A stretch of 64,000 nucleotides of DNA from JASLDZ01 sp964242625 (GTDB taxonomy: Bacteria > Pseudomonadota > Alphaproteobacteria > Caulobacterales > Caulobacteraceae). Shown one piece after another: positions 36,138 to 45,422 of this stretch (position 1 is the first letter of the stretch; every line of letters begins with the position of its first letter). Under the pieces are notes generated by a model, which was not told where the DNA came from, did not search any database, and saw only the letters and a program-made list of their open reading frames with translations. The position numbers were made by a program, and so were the translations under genes. Where the stretch lies: contig CAXTAO010000005.1 of the NCBI GenBank assembly GCA_964242625.1, positions 1 to 64,000 on the forward strand. Direction: 5' to 3'.

Positions 36138-37637
36138 CTAGACGTCCATATTCTCGAGCCGATGCAGGAGGAGCTCTGCGCCTTGAACGATCTGATCTGG
36201 CGAGGAGACACCCAGTCCGAAAATCAAGCCTGTCCTGCCAGCTGAGCCGAAATAGTAGCGGGAGAGGGCGTGAAGGTGGATGCCGTCCCTCAGGAGCACA
36301 CCAGCGACTGCGTCGAGGTCTTGCCCCGTCCGTGACGTCGCCGAAATGTGCATTCCATACGAGGAGGGAACCACTTCCAGCCACGGCGATAGCGGCCCAC
36401 ACAGCAGGTCCGTCAGGTAGCGACGGCGCTCGAGATAGATTTTCCGCATTTTGCGCACATGCTGTGAGAGGTGGCCCTCCGAGATGAAGGCCGCCACCGC
36501 CGCTTGCGTCGCGATTGGGCAATGCCAGTCCAAGCAGTTCTTCACCGCAATCAGAGTCGACATCGCCCAATCCGGAGCGATAACGAAGCCCAGGCGGAGG
36601 GCGGGCGACATGCACTTGGAGAAGGTGCCCACGTAGAACACCACGTCAGCGGCGTCGTCAGAGATCAGCGCCTGCAGGGGGGCGCCCGCGTAGCGGAATT
36701 CCCCGTCGTAATCGTCCTCGACAACGACGCAACCGTGATGTCGGGCGTGCCTGATCAGGGCCTTGCGACGGCCCGGGGACATCGACATGCCGAGTGGAAA
36801 TTGGTGCGATGGGCAGAGGCAGATCACTTTTGCCTCGGCAGGCAGTCGCTCCACAATCAGCCCTTCGTCGTCCACCGGTATGGCGTAGAGCCGTGCGCCG
36901 GCTGCGGCGAAGGCTGCTCGCATCGGGGGGTAACCTGGATCCTCGACCGCTACGCCCATGCCGGGGTGCTTGACGAGGCTCCTAGCCAGGATGTCGAAGG
37001 CTTGCTGGGCGCCGGCCGCGATCAGGATATCTGTCGCTCGGCAGGCGATCGCCCGCGTCGTGGCGATGTGGCGAGTGATGGCTAGCCGTAAACGGAGATT
37101 GCCTTGGCTCCCCTGGGGACTGCGGTAGCTCGCCGGCGTCCGCTCAAGGCCTCGAAGCTGTTGAGACATCACTCGGCGGAAGACGGCTTGGGGGAAAAGC
37201 CCAGGATCGACGAGGGCGGGACGAAACTCGACAACGGGCGAAACCGCCGCGTCCTCACCCTCGCCGCGCCAAAAACCGATGGAGGCGCGCACTTCGGCGC
37301 CGAGCCAGAACGGGTTCAGCCGCTCACCCGCCGATGCTCCATTTCCGGGCGACGACACGAGCGTTTTCGGAAGAGCTTGCACGACACGGGTGCCGGACCC
37401 CTGTCGCGTCTCGATCAGCCCGTCATTTAAAAGCTTCTCATATGTCTTGATCGCCGTATTGCGCGACACGCCGAACGCGTACGACGAGCGCCTCGTCGAT
37501 GGCAGGAGCGCCCCCGGCGCCAACCGGCCGGCGAGGATGGCGTCGCGCAACTGGGCGTGGATTAGACGAGAGGCGTCTCGGGAGCCTTTCGTCGGGCGCT
37601 CGATCGCCAGCTCGAAAAGAGGTTCTGTCACGGCCAC
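36138..37637 (-). CDS. MocR-type regulator (GntR helix-turn-helix fused to PLP aminotransferase domain)
   Basis: A 499-aa protein. The N-terminal GntR winged helix (RLIHAQLRDAILAGRLAPGALLPSTRRSSYAFGVSRNTAIKTYEKLLNDGLIETRQGSGTRV) is joined to a fold-type I aminotransferase domain: VEDPGYPPMRAAF, EDDYDGEFRYAG and the PLP lysine in YVGTFSKCMSPALRLGF. MocR regulators sense PLP or an amino compound. It is divergent from the methyltransferase gene at 37749 with ~110 bp between, so it may control that gene. Confidence 0.92.
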   Translation of the reverse strand: MAVTEPLFELAIERPTKGSRDASRLIHAQLRDAILAGRLAPGALLPSTRRSSYAFGVSRNTAIKTYEKLLNDGLIETRQGSGTRVVQALPKTLVSSPGNGASAGERLNPFWLGAEVRASIGFWRGEGEDAAVSPVVEFRPALVDPGLFPQAVFRRVMSQQLRGLERTPASYRSPQGSQGNLRLRLAITRHIATTRAIACRATDILIAAGAQQAFDILARSLVKHPGMGVAVEDPGYPPMRAAFAAAGARLYAIPVDDEGLIVERLPAEAKVICLCPSHQFPLGMSMSPGRRKALIRHARHHGCVVVEDDYDGEFRYAGAPLQALISDDAADVVFYVGTFSKCMSPALRLGFVIAPDWAMSTLIAVKNCLDWHCPIATQAAVAAFISEGHLSQHVRKMRKIYLERRRYLTDLLCGPLSPWLEVVPSSYGMHISATSRTGQDLDAVAGVLLRDGIHLHALSRYYFGSAGRTGLIFGLGVSSPDQIVQGAELLLHRLENMDV

Positions 37638-37748
37638 GCCATAGTGGTCCCCAAGTGGACCAGATGCTTATCCGCTGATTGGCCCTTCCGCGGAAGCCTT
37701 CCAGGAGGGATGGGGTGGCCCCGCGCCGCGCTCAACCCGAGAACGCTC

Positions 37749-38531
37749 ATGCCGCTTTCTATGCGTCTGGATTCTTCGCTAGCTGCCTCAATCTTCCTTG
37801 CCACCGCGGTCGACGCAAACTCCGCGACCGCCCAGCCGACGGATGTGATCTCCATCGCGATTGCAAGTAGCGATCGTCCGGCGACGGATCGGCAGCGTGA
37901 CGCAGACCGGAAACCGGCGGCCCTGTTGGCGTTCGCCGGCGTGAAGCCGGGCGAGAAAGTCGGCGACTATGCAGCAGGGCAAGGCTACTTCACCCGCTTG
38001 TTCTCGGGCGTCGTCGGGACGCGGGGCCACGTCTACGCCACCGTGCCAGCGGCGCTTTTCCAATATGCAAATATTGTGAAAGGCATCGCCGACATAGACG
38101 CCTATTCGAAGGGCCACCCTAATGTCAGCGTCACTGCGGCCTCGGCGCTCGACGCCGCGCGCTTCCCCGAGAAGCTGGATCTTTCCTGGATCTCGCAGAA
38201 CTACCATGACCTCAAGGACCCTTTTATGGGTCCGGTGAACATGGAAGCTTTCAACAGGGCGGTCTTTGCAGCCTTGAAGCCAGGCGGCGTCTATCTAGTG
38301 ACGGATCACGTCGCCAAGGCAGGGTCACCCACCGATGTCACCGATACATTGCACCGTATTGAACCCTCTGTCGTACTTCGGGAAGTTGAAGCGGCAGGCT
38401 TCCAGTTCGTCGGAGAGAGTACGGTGTTGGCGAACGGCTCTGATCCCCACGACAAGGCGGTTTTCGATCCGTCTATCCGCGGGCACACAGACCAGTTCGT
38501 TTACAAGTTCAGCAAGCCGCACAGTTCATGA
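37749..38531 (+). CDS. Class I SAM-dependent methyltransferase-like protein with signal peptide (paralogue)
   Basis: About 260 aa. LLAFAGVKPGEKVGDYAAGQGYFTRLFSGVVG and LDLSWISQNYHDLKDPFMGPV match the same positions of the protein at 31759 (shared NYHDLK, PGG-x-Y and DQF-x-x-K-F/FVK ends). The N-terminus (SLAASIFLATAVDANSATAQ) looks exported. The start is uncertain: ATG 37749 gives the best signal peptide, although AGGAGGG lies just before an in-frame ATG at 37710. The next gene starts within its stop codon (ATGA). Confidence 0.75.
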   Translation: MPLSMRLDSSLAASIFLATAVDANSATAQPTDVISIAIASSDRPATDRQRDADRKPAALLAFAGVKPGEKVGDYAAGQGYFTRLFSGVVGTRGHVYATVPAALFQYANIVKGIADIDAYSKGHPNVSVTAASALDAARFPEKLDLSWISQNYHDLKDPFMGPVNMEAFNRAVFAALKPGGVYLVTDHVAKAGSPTDVTDTLHRIEPSVVLREVEAAGFQFVGESTVLANGSDPHDKAVFDPSIRGHTDQFVYKFSKPHSS

Positions 38532-39109
38532 TGGGACGTCGCTCCATGCCGCGAGTCAAGACGCTCACACTGTTTCTTGTCTCAAGCTTAGCCTTAGCTC
38601 CCCCTGTCGCTCAGGCGCGAAGCCAGACGGACTCGGCAATTTTGCGTGATGGCGCTCACGATTTTGACTTTGATATCGGTGTCTGGAAGACAGAGATCGT
38701 CCGCCGGCTGCATCCCCTGAGCGGCTCCAGCGAAACGATGGCGCTTTCCGGAACCGTCAACGTCCGCGAAGTTTGGGGCGGTCGCGCTCAGTTGGAGGAA
38801 ATCGAAGCAGACGGCCCGAAGGGGCATTGGGAGGGGATGACCGTTTTCCTCTACGATCCGACCGCTCGCCAGTGGAGCATGAACTTCGCCAACAGCGCTG
38901 CCGGCAAGTTCACGACGCCGATGTTTGGGGGGTTCAAGAACGGACGGGGCGAGTTGATAGGGCTAGACACGCTCGAAGACCGCGCGATTCTTGTCCGAGC
39001 AGCGTGGTCAGACATTAAGCCCAACAGTCACACTTACCAGGAATCCTACTCCGCCGACGGCGGTCGGACATGGGAGGTTGCCTTCACCGCCCACAAAACG
39101 AGGCAGTGA
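38528..39109 (+). CDS. Exported hypothetical protein (DUF1579-like)
   Basis: A 193-aa protein, translationally coupled to the methyltransferase-like gene (ATGA overlap). After a signal peptide (TLTLFLVSSLALAPPVAQA) the mature part resembles DUF1579-type beta-barrel proteins: HDFDFDIGVWKTEIVRRL, VWGGRAQLEEIEADGP, LYDPTARQWSMNFANS, GRGELIGLDTLEDRAILVR and SYSADGGRTWEVAF. The overlap suggests joint function with the methyltransferase-like protein. Confidence 0.75.
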   Translation: MMGRRSMPRVKTLTLFLVSSLALAPPVAQARSQTDSAILRDGAHDFDFDIGVWKTEIVRRLHPLSGSSETMALSGTVNVREVWGGRAQLEEIEADGPKGHWEGMTVFLYDPTARQWSMNFANSAAGKFTTPMFGGFKNGRGELIGLDTLEDRAILVRAAWSDIKPNSHTYQESYSADGGRTWEVAFTAHKTRQ

Positions 39110-39171
39110 GGGTAGGCCTACAGAGGGCTACATAGATGGCGCACCAGCTCTGGGATGTCGGTCATCATCAC

Positions 39172-39364
39172 CAACAAGATCAAACGTTAAGTTGGGGGCT
39201 AAGCGCAAGCTCCGGCCTCCGCTCTGGGCTCATTTTGGGCAGCAGCGATCAGCCATTCGTGGCGGAGCAAGGCGACGAGGCGGGACCGAGGGCGATCCGA
39301 CCGTGCGTGCGGCGGCCTGAGAACGGGTGAACGTGGCAGCGCTCCCCTTAGTCTGACATCGCCC
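39172..39364. mobile_element. MITE-like element, copy 2
   Basis: A diverged second copy of the element at 6142-6336. Shared blocks in the same order are CTCCGCTCTGGGC, GGCGGAGCAAGGCGACGAGG (GGCAGAG in copy 1), CGTGCGGC and GAACGGGTGAA. The right end TTAGTCTGACATCGCC resembles the IS6 right terminus; the left end (ATCAAACGTTAAG) is eroded. It sits in an otherwise gene-free 585-bp gap (39110-39694), whose remainder shows no other feature. Confidence 0.6.
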
Positions 39365-39694
39365 CGTCAAGCTCCACGCCACGGCGGCTCTCCACCCCGA
39401 GCCGACGCTGGCGACGTCCCGTTCCGGCTGCGCGCGCACGGTTGTGCCCCAGGGTGTCGCAAAAGGCCGGCCGGAGCCGCCCTTCGGTGGTCAGATCTGC
39501 CCCACAGAGCAGATAAGCGCAAAAGGCCGACCTTGAGGTTGGTGCTGTTGCGCACGTTCGGCTCACACGCGGAGCGGTGACGCGCAGGTGAGTGCCGAAG
39601 GCGGCCCCGACTTTTGCGTACGCCGACCAGCTTATAAGGAAGTCAAACGCCAGCACAGGCTGTTCTCAGCCCAGGCACGGTGCACAGTCTCGAC

Positions 39695-40032
39695 ATGACT
39701 AAGTACCTGACTTCGTTCCAAGCGAGGCCATGGTGCTCGCTCCCGGCGAGTTGCCGGAGGTCGCAGCCGCCGCGCACGCCGTGATCGCCGAGGCGAAGAA
39801 GGCGGGTGTCTACGTCTTCGGGGGTGGGATCGAAGAGTCGATAGAGGCGGTCCGCGTTTCGGCGGACGGCTCGGTCTCCGCCGAGATCTACCCCGGCAGC
39901 CGGATCAAGGGCGGCTTCACCGTGCTCGAAGTGCAGACGCGGCAGGAGGCAGTCGAGTGGGCGCGCCGTATCGCAGAATCCTGCCGATGCGCGCAGGAGC
40001 TACGCGAATTCATGTACGACCCCGAGAGCTGA
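39695..40032 (+). pseudogene. YciI-like protein gene with one-base deletion
   Basis: ATG 39695 begins MTKYLTSF, the usual YCII start, but the frame then fails. Adding one C in TTCC at about 39718 would give FPSEAMVLAPGELPEV and continue without break through AHAVIAEAKKAGVYVFGGG, GGFTVLEVQTRQEAVEWARRIAESCRCAQELREFMYDPES to the stop, making a normal 112-aa YciI-type protein. A 100-aa frame from ATG 39730 lacks the N-terminal strand. It is either a decayed gene or an indel in the assembly. Confidence 0.75.
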
Positions 40033-40121
40033 TGCCGCGCTCCTTTTAGATTGCGTTGGGTGGCCGGGCGGAGCGCTCGCTGCTGATGGTCCTCGGCAAC
40101 CCTTCCAGGATGCGCGACCCG

Positions 40122-40883
40122 CTACGGCCGCTTGGCGCCAAAAGCTGACGTTGAGACTGGTGCGGTTTGCGGGCGTTCAAGGTTGACGGCCGTCAGAGCT
40201 ACTTCCCGCAAGCCGAAGGTGCGCGAGAGCCCCTCCCATCCGCACGGAGTGACCGTGACAGCCCGCCCCGCGGCCCTGATAATCCACCCGAGCTCGAACG
40301 CTCGCCTGAGCAGCGCCGCGCCGACCACGCCCGCCACATGCGGACGCCGCTCGCTCCAGTCCAGGCAAGGCCGGCATTAGCAGCGTCGCGACCGCCCTAG
40401 ATCCGGAAGGACGGCGCCGAACTGCATCAAGAGCTTGTGACCCAAGGGCGTCAGCTCCCCCGCCTCTTCTGTAAGGATGAGGGCTCCTCGCTCGACCAAC
40501 GCGTCGGCTAGAGCCACGCCGAGCCGGCCCGCTAGATGATCGTAGCAGGTGCGTGCCGCCCGCAGCGCCGGATCGATCCGCGGGGTCGCCCGCGGTCGCG
40601 ACTCCAGCCGTGCCGCGACCACCATAATGCTCTCCAGCATGCGAGCGATCGCCGGAGAGGCCAAGCGATAGTACCGGTGCCGGCCTCGCGAAGCGCAGGC
40701 AAGCAGCCGCCCCGCCTCCAGCTTCGCGAGGTGCGAGCTGGCCGTCGCGGGCGTTACTCCGGCCGCCCGCGCCAGTTCACCGGCCGTGAGCGCATGGCCA
40801 CCGACCGAAGCGCTCAGCATGTTCGCGCGGCTGGGATCGCCCACGAGGGCCGCGACGGCCGCCAGATCAAGCGCCTGATCCAT
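40122..40883 (-). pseudogene. ArsR-type transcriptional regulator interrupted by an in-frame stop
   Basis: From ATG 40883 (MDQALDLAAVAALVGDPSRANML) the protein shows an ArsR winged helix (LTAGELARAAGVTPATASSHLAKLEAGRLLACASRGRHRYYRLA). TAA at 40377-40379 stops it after RSRRC, at 168 aa. The same frame continues past the stop as CRPCLDWSERRPH, GVVGAALLRRAFELGWI and AVTVTPCGWEGLSRTFGL, the C-terminal part this subfamily normally has. A Tyr or similar codon has probably become TAA. The DNA-binding half is intact, so a truncated repressor might still be made. Divergent from the NIPSNAP gene. Confidence 0.75.
40135..40178 (+). repeat. Dispersed 44-bp intergenic repeat (diverged)
   Basis: Reads GCGCCAAAAGCTGACGTTG and ends TGCGGGCGTTC. 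It overlaps the terminal codons of the broken ArsR frame on the other strand. Confidence 0.4.
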
Positions 40884-40995
40884 GGCGCGACATAACACAT
40901 GGGGAAGTCGGTGACGTCCGCGACGCTTCGACCGAAGCCGAAACATAACCGCTGGTCCAGCGCCTATCGTACGCGCACCAGACCGGGAGCGCCTC

Positions 40996-41325
40996 ATGAT
41001 CACCTGCTTCATCCGCTACGAGCTCGAGACCGCAGGTGCGGAAGACTTCAACACCTACGCGCGGCAATGGGGTGAGGCGATCCCGAGATGTGGGGCGGAC
41101 CTGATCGGCTACTACGGCCCGCACGAGGGGTCCGCCAACGTCGCCTACGGCGTCTACAACATCGCGAGTTTGGCAGCCTACGAGCTCTATCGCGCACGGC
41201 TGCAAGAGGATCCGCTCGGCCGCGAGGCCTTCCAATTCGCACGCGCCAAACGCTTCATCCGTCGTGAGGATCGGCTATTTCTCCGCCTCGCGTCCGCGCC
41301 CAATGCGCCTCTCGCAGCCCCGTGA
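40996..41325 (+). CDS. NIPSNAP family protein
   Basis: A 109-aa dimeric alpha/beta-barrel-type protein: MITCFIRYELETAGAEDFNTYARQWGEAIPRCGADLIGYYGPHEG matches NIPSNAP. Function is unknown for bacterial members. It is divergent from the broken ArsR gene (112 bp) and 27 bp upstream of the isocitrate-lyase-like gene, so the three probably formed one regulated unit. Confidence 0.85.
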   Translation: MITCFIRYELETAGAEDFNTYARQWGEAIPRCGADLIGYYGPHEGSANVAYGVYNIASLAAYELYRARLQEDPLGREAFQFARAKRFIRREDRLFLRLASAPNAPLAAP

Positions 41326-41352
41326 ACTCCGTCGCCGCTAAGGAGAGCCCGC

Positions 41353-42123
41353 ATGTCAGTTACTATCCAAAGCAAGCGCGCAGCCATCCGCGATCTTCAT
41401 CGGGAGGGGTGCTTCGTCCTGCCTAACCCGTGGGACGTGGGCACGGCCAAGCAGCTGGCCGGCTTCGGCTTCAAGGCCCTGGCTTCGACCAGCTCGGGTG
41501 CGGCCGCCTCGCTGGGGCTGCGGGACGGGGCTCTGAGCCTGGAGCAGGCCCTTGATCACCTTACCCTGCTCGCCGCCGCCACCGACCTTCCGCTGAACGC
41601 CGACTTCGAGAACGGCTTCGCCGACGAACCCGAGCGCGTGGCGGACAACGTCGTTCGAGCCATCGCCACCGGCTGCGCCGGCATCTCGGTCGAGGACCGC
41701 ACCGGGGAGGAACTCTACCCTGCTTCCTTGGCCGTGGAGAGAGTGCGCGCCGCGCGGCGCGCCATCGACGCCTCCGGTGAGGACGTCTTGCTGGTGGCGC
41801 GCACAGAGGGGTTCCTCGTCGGCCGCACCGATCTGGCACCCACGCTGGACCGGATGGCGGCCATGGCGGATGCGGGCGCAGACTGCCTCTACGCTCCCGG
41901 CCTGCTGACCCTCTCCGACGTGGGCGAATTGGTCAGGGTCGCGGCGCCGACGCCTGTCAACGTCCTGCTGTGGGGTCGCGAGATGACCGTCGAGCGCCTG
42001 GCCTCCGTCGGAGTGCGCCGCGTAAGCACAGGGGGCGCTCTAAACCGCATCGCGCAGGCGGCCGTCGCCCGCGCCGCTGAGGTGCTGCTTGCCGGAGGCG
42101 GTCTCGGAGCTGAGGCAGGCTAG
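41353..42123 (+). CDS. Isocitrate lyase/PEP mutase family protein
   Basis: A 256-aa TIM-barrel enzyme of the ICL/PEPM superfamily. FVLPNPWDVGTAKQLAGFGFKALASTSSGAA, NADFENGFAD (metal-binding acidic residues), GISVEDRTG and LLVARTEGFLVG are diagnostic. Members cleave or rearrange C-C or C-P bonds in oxaloacetate-like substrates; the missing KKCGH signature rules out true isocitrate lyase. GGAGAG precedes the ATG. Confidence 0.9.
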   Translation: MSVTIQSKRAAIRDLHREGCFVLPNPWDVGTAKQLAGFGFKALASTSSGAAASLGLRDGALSLEQALDHLTLLAAATDLPLNADFENGFADEPERVADNVVRAIATGCAGISVEDRTGEELYPASLAVERVRAARRAIDASGEDVLLVARTEGFLVGRTDLAPTLDRMAAMADAGADCLYAPGLLTLSDVGELVRVAAPTPVNVLLWGREMTVERLASVGVRRVSTGGALNRIAQAAVARAAEVLLAGGGLGAEAG

Positions 42124-42245
42124 AGCGAGCCGGTGAGACGTCACGGCTGGCTTGCGCGAGAAGCAGAGATTAGCTCAGGCGCAGTAAGCAGACCCTCGCC
42201 GCCTGACCATGTAGGAGGCCATCTGTTTCATCACAGCGAGCCTCC

Positions 42246-42833
42246 ATGCGCGCAGGCACGCCCATCCTGCCGGCCCATATCGACGAAACCATCCGAGCGA
42301 TTGCGGAGCTGCACGCCCGGCACCATCGCCAGGCTACGCCGACGCAGCGTGCCGTGGATCGGCTCACCTCGCTGGTAAGCAGACCTAAGTTCGTCGGCTG
42401 GCTGACCCTCGCGATCGTGCTGTGGATTCTGCTCAACCAATTTCTCCAGCTGAGCGGCCTTCGGGCGCTTGATCCAGCGCCATTCGCCTACTTACAAGAC
42501 GCGGGCGAGTTGGTGGGCCTGTACATCGCCGTTCTAATCCTCGTCACTCAGAGGCGAGAAGATGAGCTTACAGAAGCCCGCGAGCAGCTCACGTTAGAGC
42601 TGGCTATCCTGAGTGAGCAGAAGAACGCCAAAATCATAGCGCTGCTCGAAGAGTTACGCAGGGATAATCCGCTTGTGCCTAATCGCATCGATGAAGAGGC
42701 GGCTGCGCTCTCCACGCCGGCTGACCCACAAGCTGTTCTCGACGCCATCAAAGAAACTCATGACGGCATGCTGGAGGAGATCGCCAGCGCGTCGAAGCTC
42801 CTGGTCGATGCAGGCCGAGAAAATGCCACTTAG
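42246..42833 (+). CDS. DUF1003 membrane protein
   Basis: A 195-aa protein with two membrane helices (about residues 50-70 and 86-103) separated by the DUF1003 signature ALDPAPFAYLQ, followed by a long charged coiled-coil (REDELTEAREQLTLELAILSEQKNAKIIALLEELRRD). No function is known for the family. Confidence 0.85.
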   Translation: MRAGTPILPAHIDETIRAIAELHARHHRQATPTQRAVDRLTSLVSRPKFVGWLTLAIVLWILLNQFLQLSGLRALDPAPFAYLQDAGELVGLYIAVLILVTQRREDELTEAREQLTLELAILSEQKNAKIIALLEELRRDNPLVPNRIDEEAAALSTPADPQAVLDAIKETHDGMLEEIASASKLLVDAGRENAT

Positions 42834-42847
42834 CTGATAACAGCTCC

Positions 42848-42892
42848 GCGCCAAAAATGGTCGTTGGCGTCGCTCCGGGCATCGGACCTCCG
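42848..42892 (+). repeat. Dispersed 44-bp intergenic repeat
   Basis: Reads GCGCCAAAAATGGTCGTTGG, CGTCGCTCC, then GGGCATCGGACCTCC. It begins 15 bp after the DUF1003 stop codon. Confidence 0.45.
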
Positions 42893-43066
42893 CGCACGGC
42901 CCTGGCGGTCCGCTTGCGGCGAGAGCGCTGAGGGGCGCTGTCGACCGCAGCGAGGCTTTCAAGTTCTGCCTGTCGGCGGATACAGAAGGTAAGCCCGGGC
43001 AAACGTCGCGGTGACGTGACGAAAGTTTAAAAAGCCCATCGGCAGTCAAGGGTCTATGCAGGAGCT

Positions 43067-44182
43067 ATGAAGGTCGCTCTCGCCCTCTTCGTCCTGGCCG
43101 CCGCCTGCGCGCTTCCGGCGCGGGCCGACGATCAACCTCCGCATCCGCGCGATCGCGCCGAGGCGACGGAGGTCCTGCGCAACCTGCGCCGCATCGTGAC
43201 GCCCAACGGGATCGAGGAGGCTCGCACCGTGCGCATCGGCGGCATCGACCAGTTCATCACCATCCGAGGACATGACCGGCGCAACCCCGTGCTCTTGGTT
43301 CTGCACGGCGGTCCCGGTTACGTCCAAACCCCGTTCGCGTGGTGGTACTCGCACCCCTGGGAGGAGTACTTCACTGTGGTCGAGTGGGATCAGCGCGGCG
43401 CGGGCAAGACCTACCTGCTGAACGATCCTAAGACGGTCAGTTCCACCCTGACGCCGCTACGAATGCACGACGACGTCGACGAGATGGTGCAGTTCTTACG
43501 CAAGGACCTGCGCAAGCAGAAACTCTTCGTCATAGGGAATTCTTGGGGCAGTTACCTTGGCATTGAGCTCGCCCATCGCCATCCGGAATGGCTCCACGCC
43601 TACATCGGCGTCGGCCAGGTCGCCAGCGCGCCCGAAAGCGAGCGCCGTGGCTACGCCTTCGCCCTGGCCCAGGCGGAAAAGACGAGCAATCAAGTCGCAG
43701 TCTCCGAGCTGAAGTCCATCGCCCCCTACCCCCGCCCGGAAGCGCCGCTTTCGGCCATCGGCATTTCCCACAAGTGGGTCGACTATTTCGGTGGGGTCAT
43801 GGCGTACCGGCACAACCAGCAGGACGAGAGCCGGGCAGGTCGCCTGTCGCCCGACTACACCGATGCCGAAGCGCCCCACATCTTCGACGGCAACGAGGTC
43901 TCAGAGGAGAAGCTGCTACCCTTTGTGCTCGGCGTAGATGAAACTAAGTTCACGAGATTCGACTGCCCGATCCTGCTGTTTGAGGGTCGCTTCGATCGGA
44001 CCGTGAACTCCGAACTCGCCTACGCGTGGCTGAAGACCGTCAGGGCCCCCACCAAGCGCTTCGTCTGGTTCGAGAATTCGGCTCATGAAGCGATGACCGA
44101 AGAGCCTGGCCGGTTTCTGAACGCCTTAGTCCGCTTCGCCCGCCCCCTAGCCGTCAAAGTCGGCGACGGGCCGCCGAACTGA
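43067..44182 (+). CDS. Exported alpha/beta hydrolase (proline iminopeptidase-like, S33)
   Basis: A 371-aa protein with a signal peptide (MKVALALFVLAAACALPARA). Motifs are the oxyanion HGGPG at residues 80-84, WDQRGAGKT, nucleophile Ser159 in GNSWGS, the acid in LLFEGRFDRTV and His in FENSAHEAM. This is the S33 aminopeptidase/hydrolase pattern; periplasmic peptide or ester hydrolysis is likely. Confidence 0.88.
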   Translation: MKVALALFVLAAACALPARADDQPPHPRDRAEATEVLRNLRRIVTPNGIEEARTVRIGGIDQFITIRGHDRRNPVLLVLHGGPGYVQTPFAWWYSHPWEEYFTVVEWDQRGAGKTYLLNDPKTVSSTLTPLRMHDDVDEMVQFLRKDLRKQKLFVIGNSWGSYLGIELAHRHPEWLHAYIGVGQVASAPESERRGYAFALAQAEKTSNQVAVSELKSIAPYPRPEAPLSAIGISHKWVDYFGGVMAYRHNQQDESRAGRLSPDYTDAEAPHIFDGNEVSEEKLLPFVLGVDETKFTRFDCPILLFEGRFDRTVNSELAYAWLKTVRAPTKRFVWFENSAHEAMTEEPGRFLNALVRFARPLAVKVGDGPPN

Positions 44183-44427
44183 CCGGCGCGGGACACGAAC
44201 GGCGACCGGCCGACGCGGAGGTGGGCGACGGTTGGGGTCGAGCGGTTTGCCGACGAGATTGAAGTCGCCTGCCTAAGCCATCCCGCGAGGTGCCGCGTGC
44301 CCGGAGGTCGCCGCTGATGCGCCAGCAACGACGTTTAGGTCCGTGCGCCTTGGTCAAGGCGGCGCCGGACTTTGCGCCTGGCGGCCGAACATGTGGGTGT
44401 CAGACGCGGCGAGGTGTCGACGGGTGC

Positions 44428-45111
44428 TCAAGGCGTGACCGTCTTCGTCACCCTTCCTGCAGCGTCGCGGAATGCGATCTGAGCAGCGCCGTCCGCGGCG
44501 ACGCTCAAGATCAGGCGCTCGCGCCCTTTCGCGTCACGCAGGGCCAGGATGGACGCTCGCGCTGCGTCCTTGCCGAAAAAGGCGCGGGGCTCGCCGTACG
44601 CGCCGGAGTCCACCGCTCGCCTCAACTCAATCGGATCTCTCCGCAGCTTCAGCCCCGCCTGCAAATCGATAGACGCCTCGGGCCGATCCGAGATGGTCAG
44701 GCCGGCACGACGGGCGGGGCCATCTTCCTCCTGCTGCAGGTTCACCACCTGGTCCTGCCCGTACTGATCGAAGCTGAGGTGGCCCACACCACTTATGTGC
44801 CCATCTGCATCCTTGGAGCCGCTGAAGATGAGGCCGCCGTTCTCGGTCGCCTCATCGTTGTAGAAGATCATCCCGGCCGACTGTCGATCGAAGGGCGTCT
44901 CGCGTCCGCGCACGATCACGCCGGGAAAACGCGCCCGGTCCGAAATGATCAGGCGCACACGCCCGTCCGGCTCTTTCACGTTGACGCGCTGCACGTCAAT
45001 CTCGTCGAAAGTCGCCTTTCGAGGCGCTGCAGCCATAATCCCGACGGTGACAAGGCCGACCGTAAGTATGGCGCTGTATGCAGTCAAACAGCGGACAGGG
45101 TTCAAGGCCAT
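44428..45111 (-). CDS. Exported or membrane-anchored hypothetical protein
   Basis: A 227-aa protein with one N-terminal hydrophobic segment (AYSAILTVGLVTVGIMAAA). The rest is beta-rich with a recurring pattern of Asp-Gly and Arg-Leu-x-Leu strands (DGRVRLIISDRARFPGVIVRG, GRERLILSVAADGAAQIAFRDAAGRV). Similar proteins occur as conserved hypotheticals; no function is known to me. Confidence 0.7.
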   Translation of the reverse strand: MALNPVRCLTAYSAILTVGLVTVGIMAAAPRKATFDEIDVQRVNVKEPDGRVRLIISDRARFPGVIVRGRETPFDRQSAGMIFYNDEATENGGLIFSGSKDADGHISGVGHLSFDQYGQDQVVNLQQEEDGPARRAGLTISDRPEASIDLQAGLKLRRDPIELRRAVDSGAYGEPRAFFGKDAARASILALRDAKGRERLILSVAADGAAQIAFRDAAGRVTKTVTP

Positions 45112-45211
45112 GGCACGTTCCTAGGAGATCGTGCTCAGCCTTACCGAACGTTGCATGTCCCCGTAAGCCGGCCAGCCAATGTCCTGCGGTAGCACGAGCC
45201 AACGACCAATG

Positions 45212-45255
45212 AGCGCCAGAAACGGACATCAGCGTCGACCCGGAGAGCAGACGGT
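45212..45255 (+). repeat. Dispersed 44-bp intergenic repeat
   Basis: Reads GCGCCAGAAACGGACATCAG, CGTCGACC, then CGGAGAGCAGACGGTT. It lies between divergent genes. Confidence 0.55.
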
Positions 45256-45422
45256 TGCGGGCCTGCCTTCAGGTCCGCTCAAAGGGTGGGTGTGCCCGCT
45301 GCCTGCGACTCCATCGCAGACGTTGGAGCCTGGGGAAGGCTGATCGCCCTCGCCGCCATTGCTGATTTGTCACTGGCGAGATTGACGCTTCGGCGTGAGC
45401 CTTCGTGCGTAGAGGGGACGAA

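Noticed and set aside
35893..36615. 240-codon minus-strand frame
   Set aside because: It overlaps the MocR-type gene in another frame, with shadow-like composition.
44183..44427. Minus-strand GDFNLVGKPLDPN segment resembling an exonuclease tail
   Set aside because: A stop codon lies just upstream and only ~25 residues look conserved; too little to call a pseudogene.
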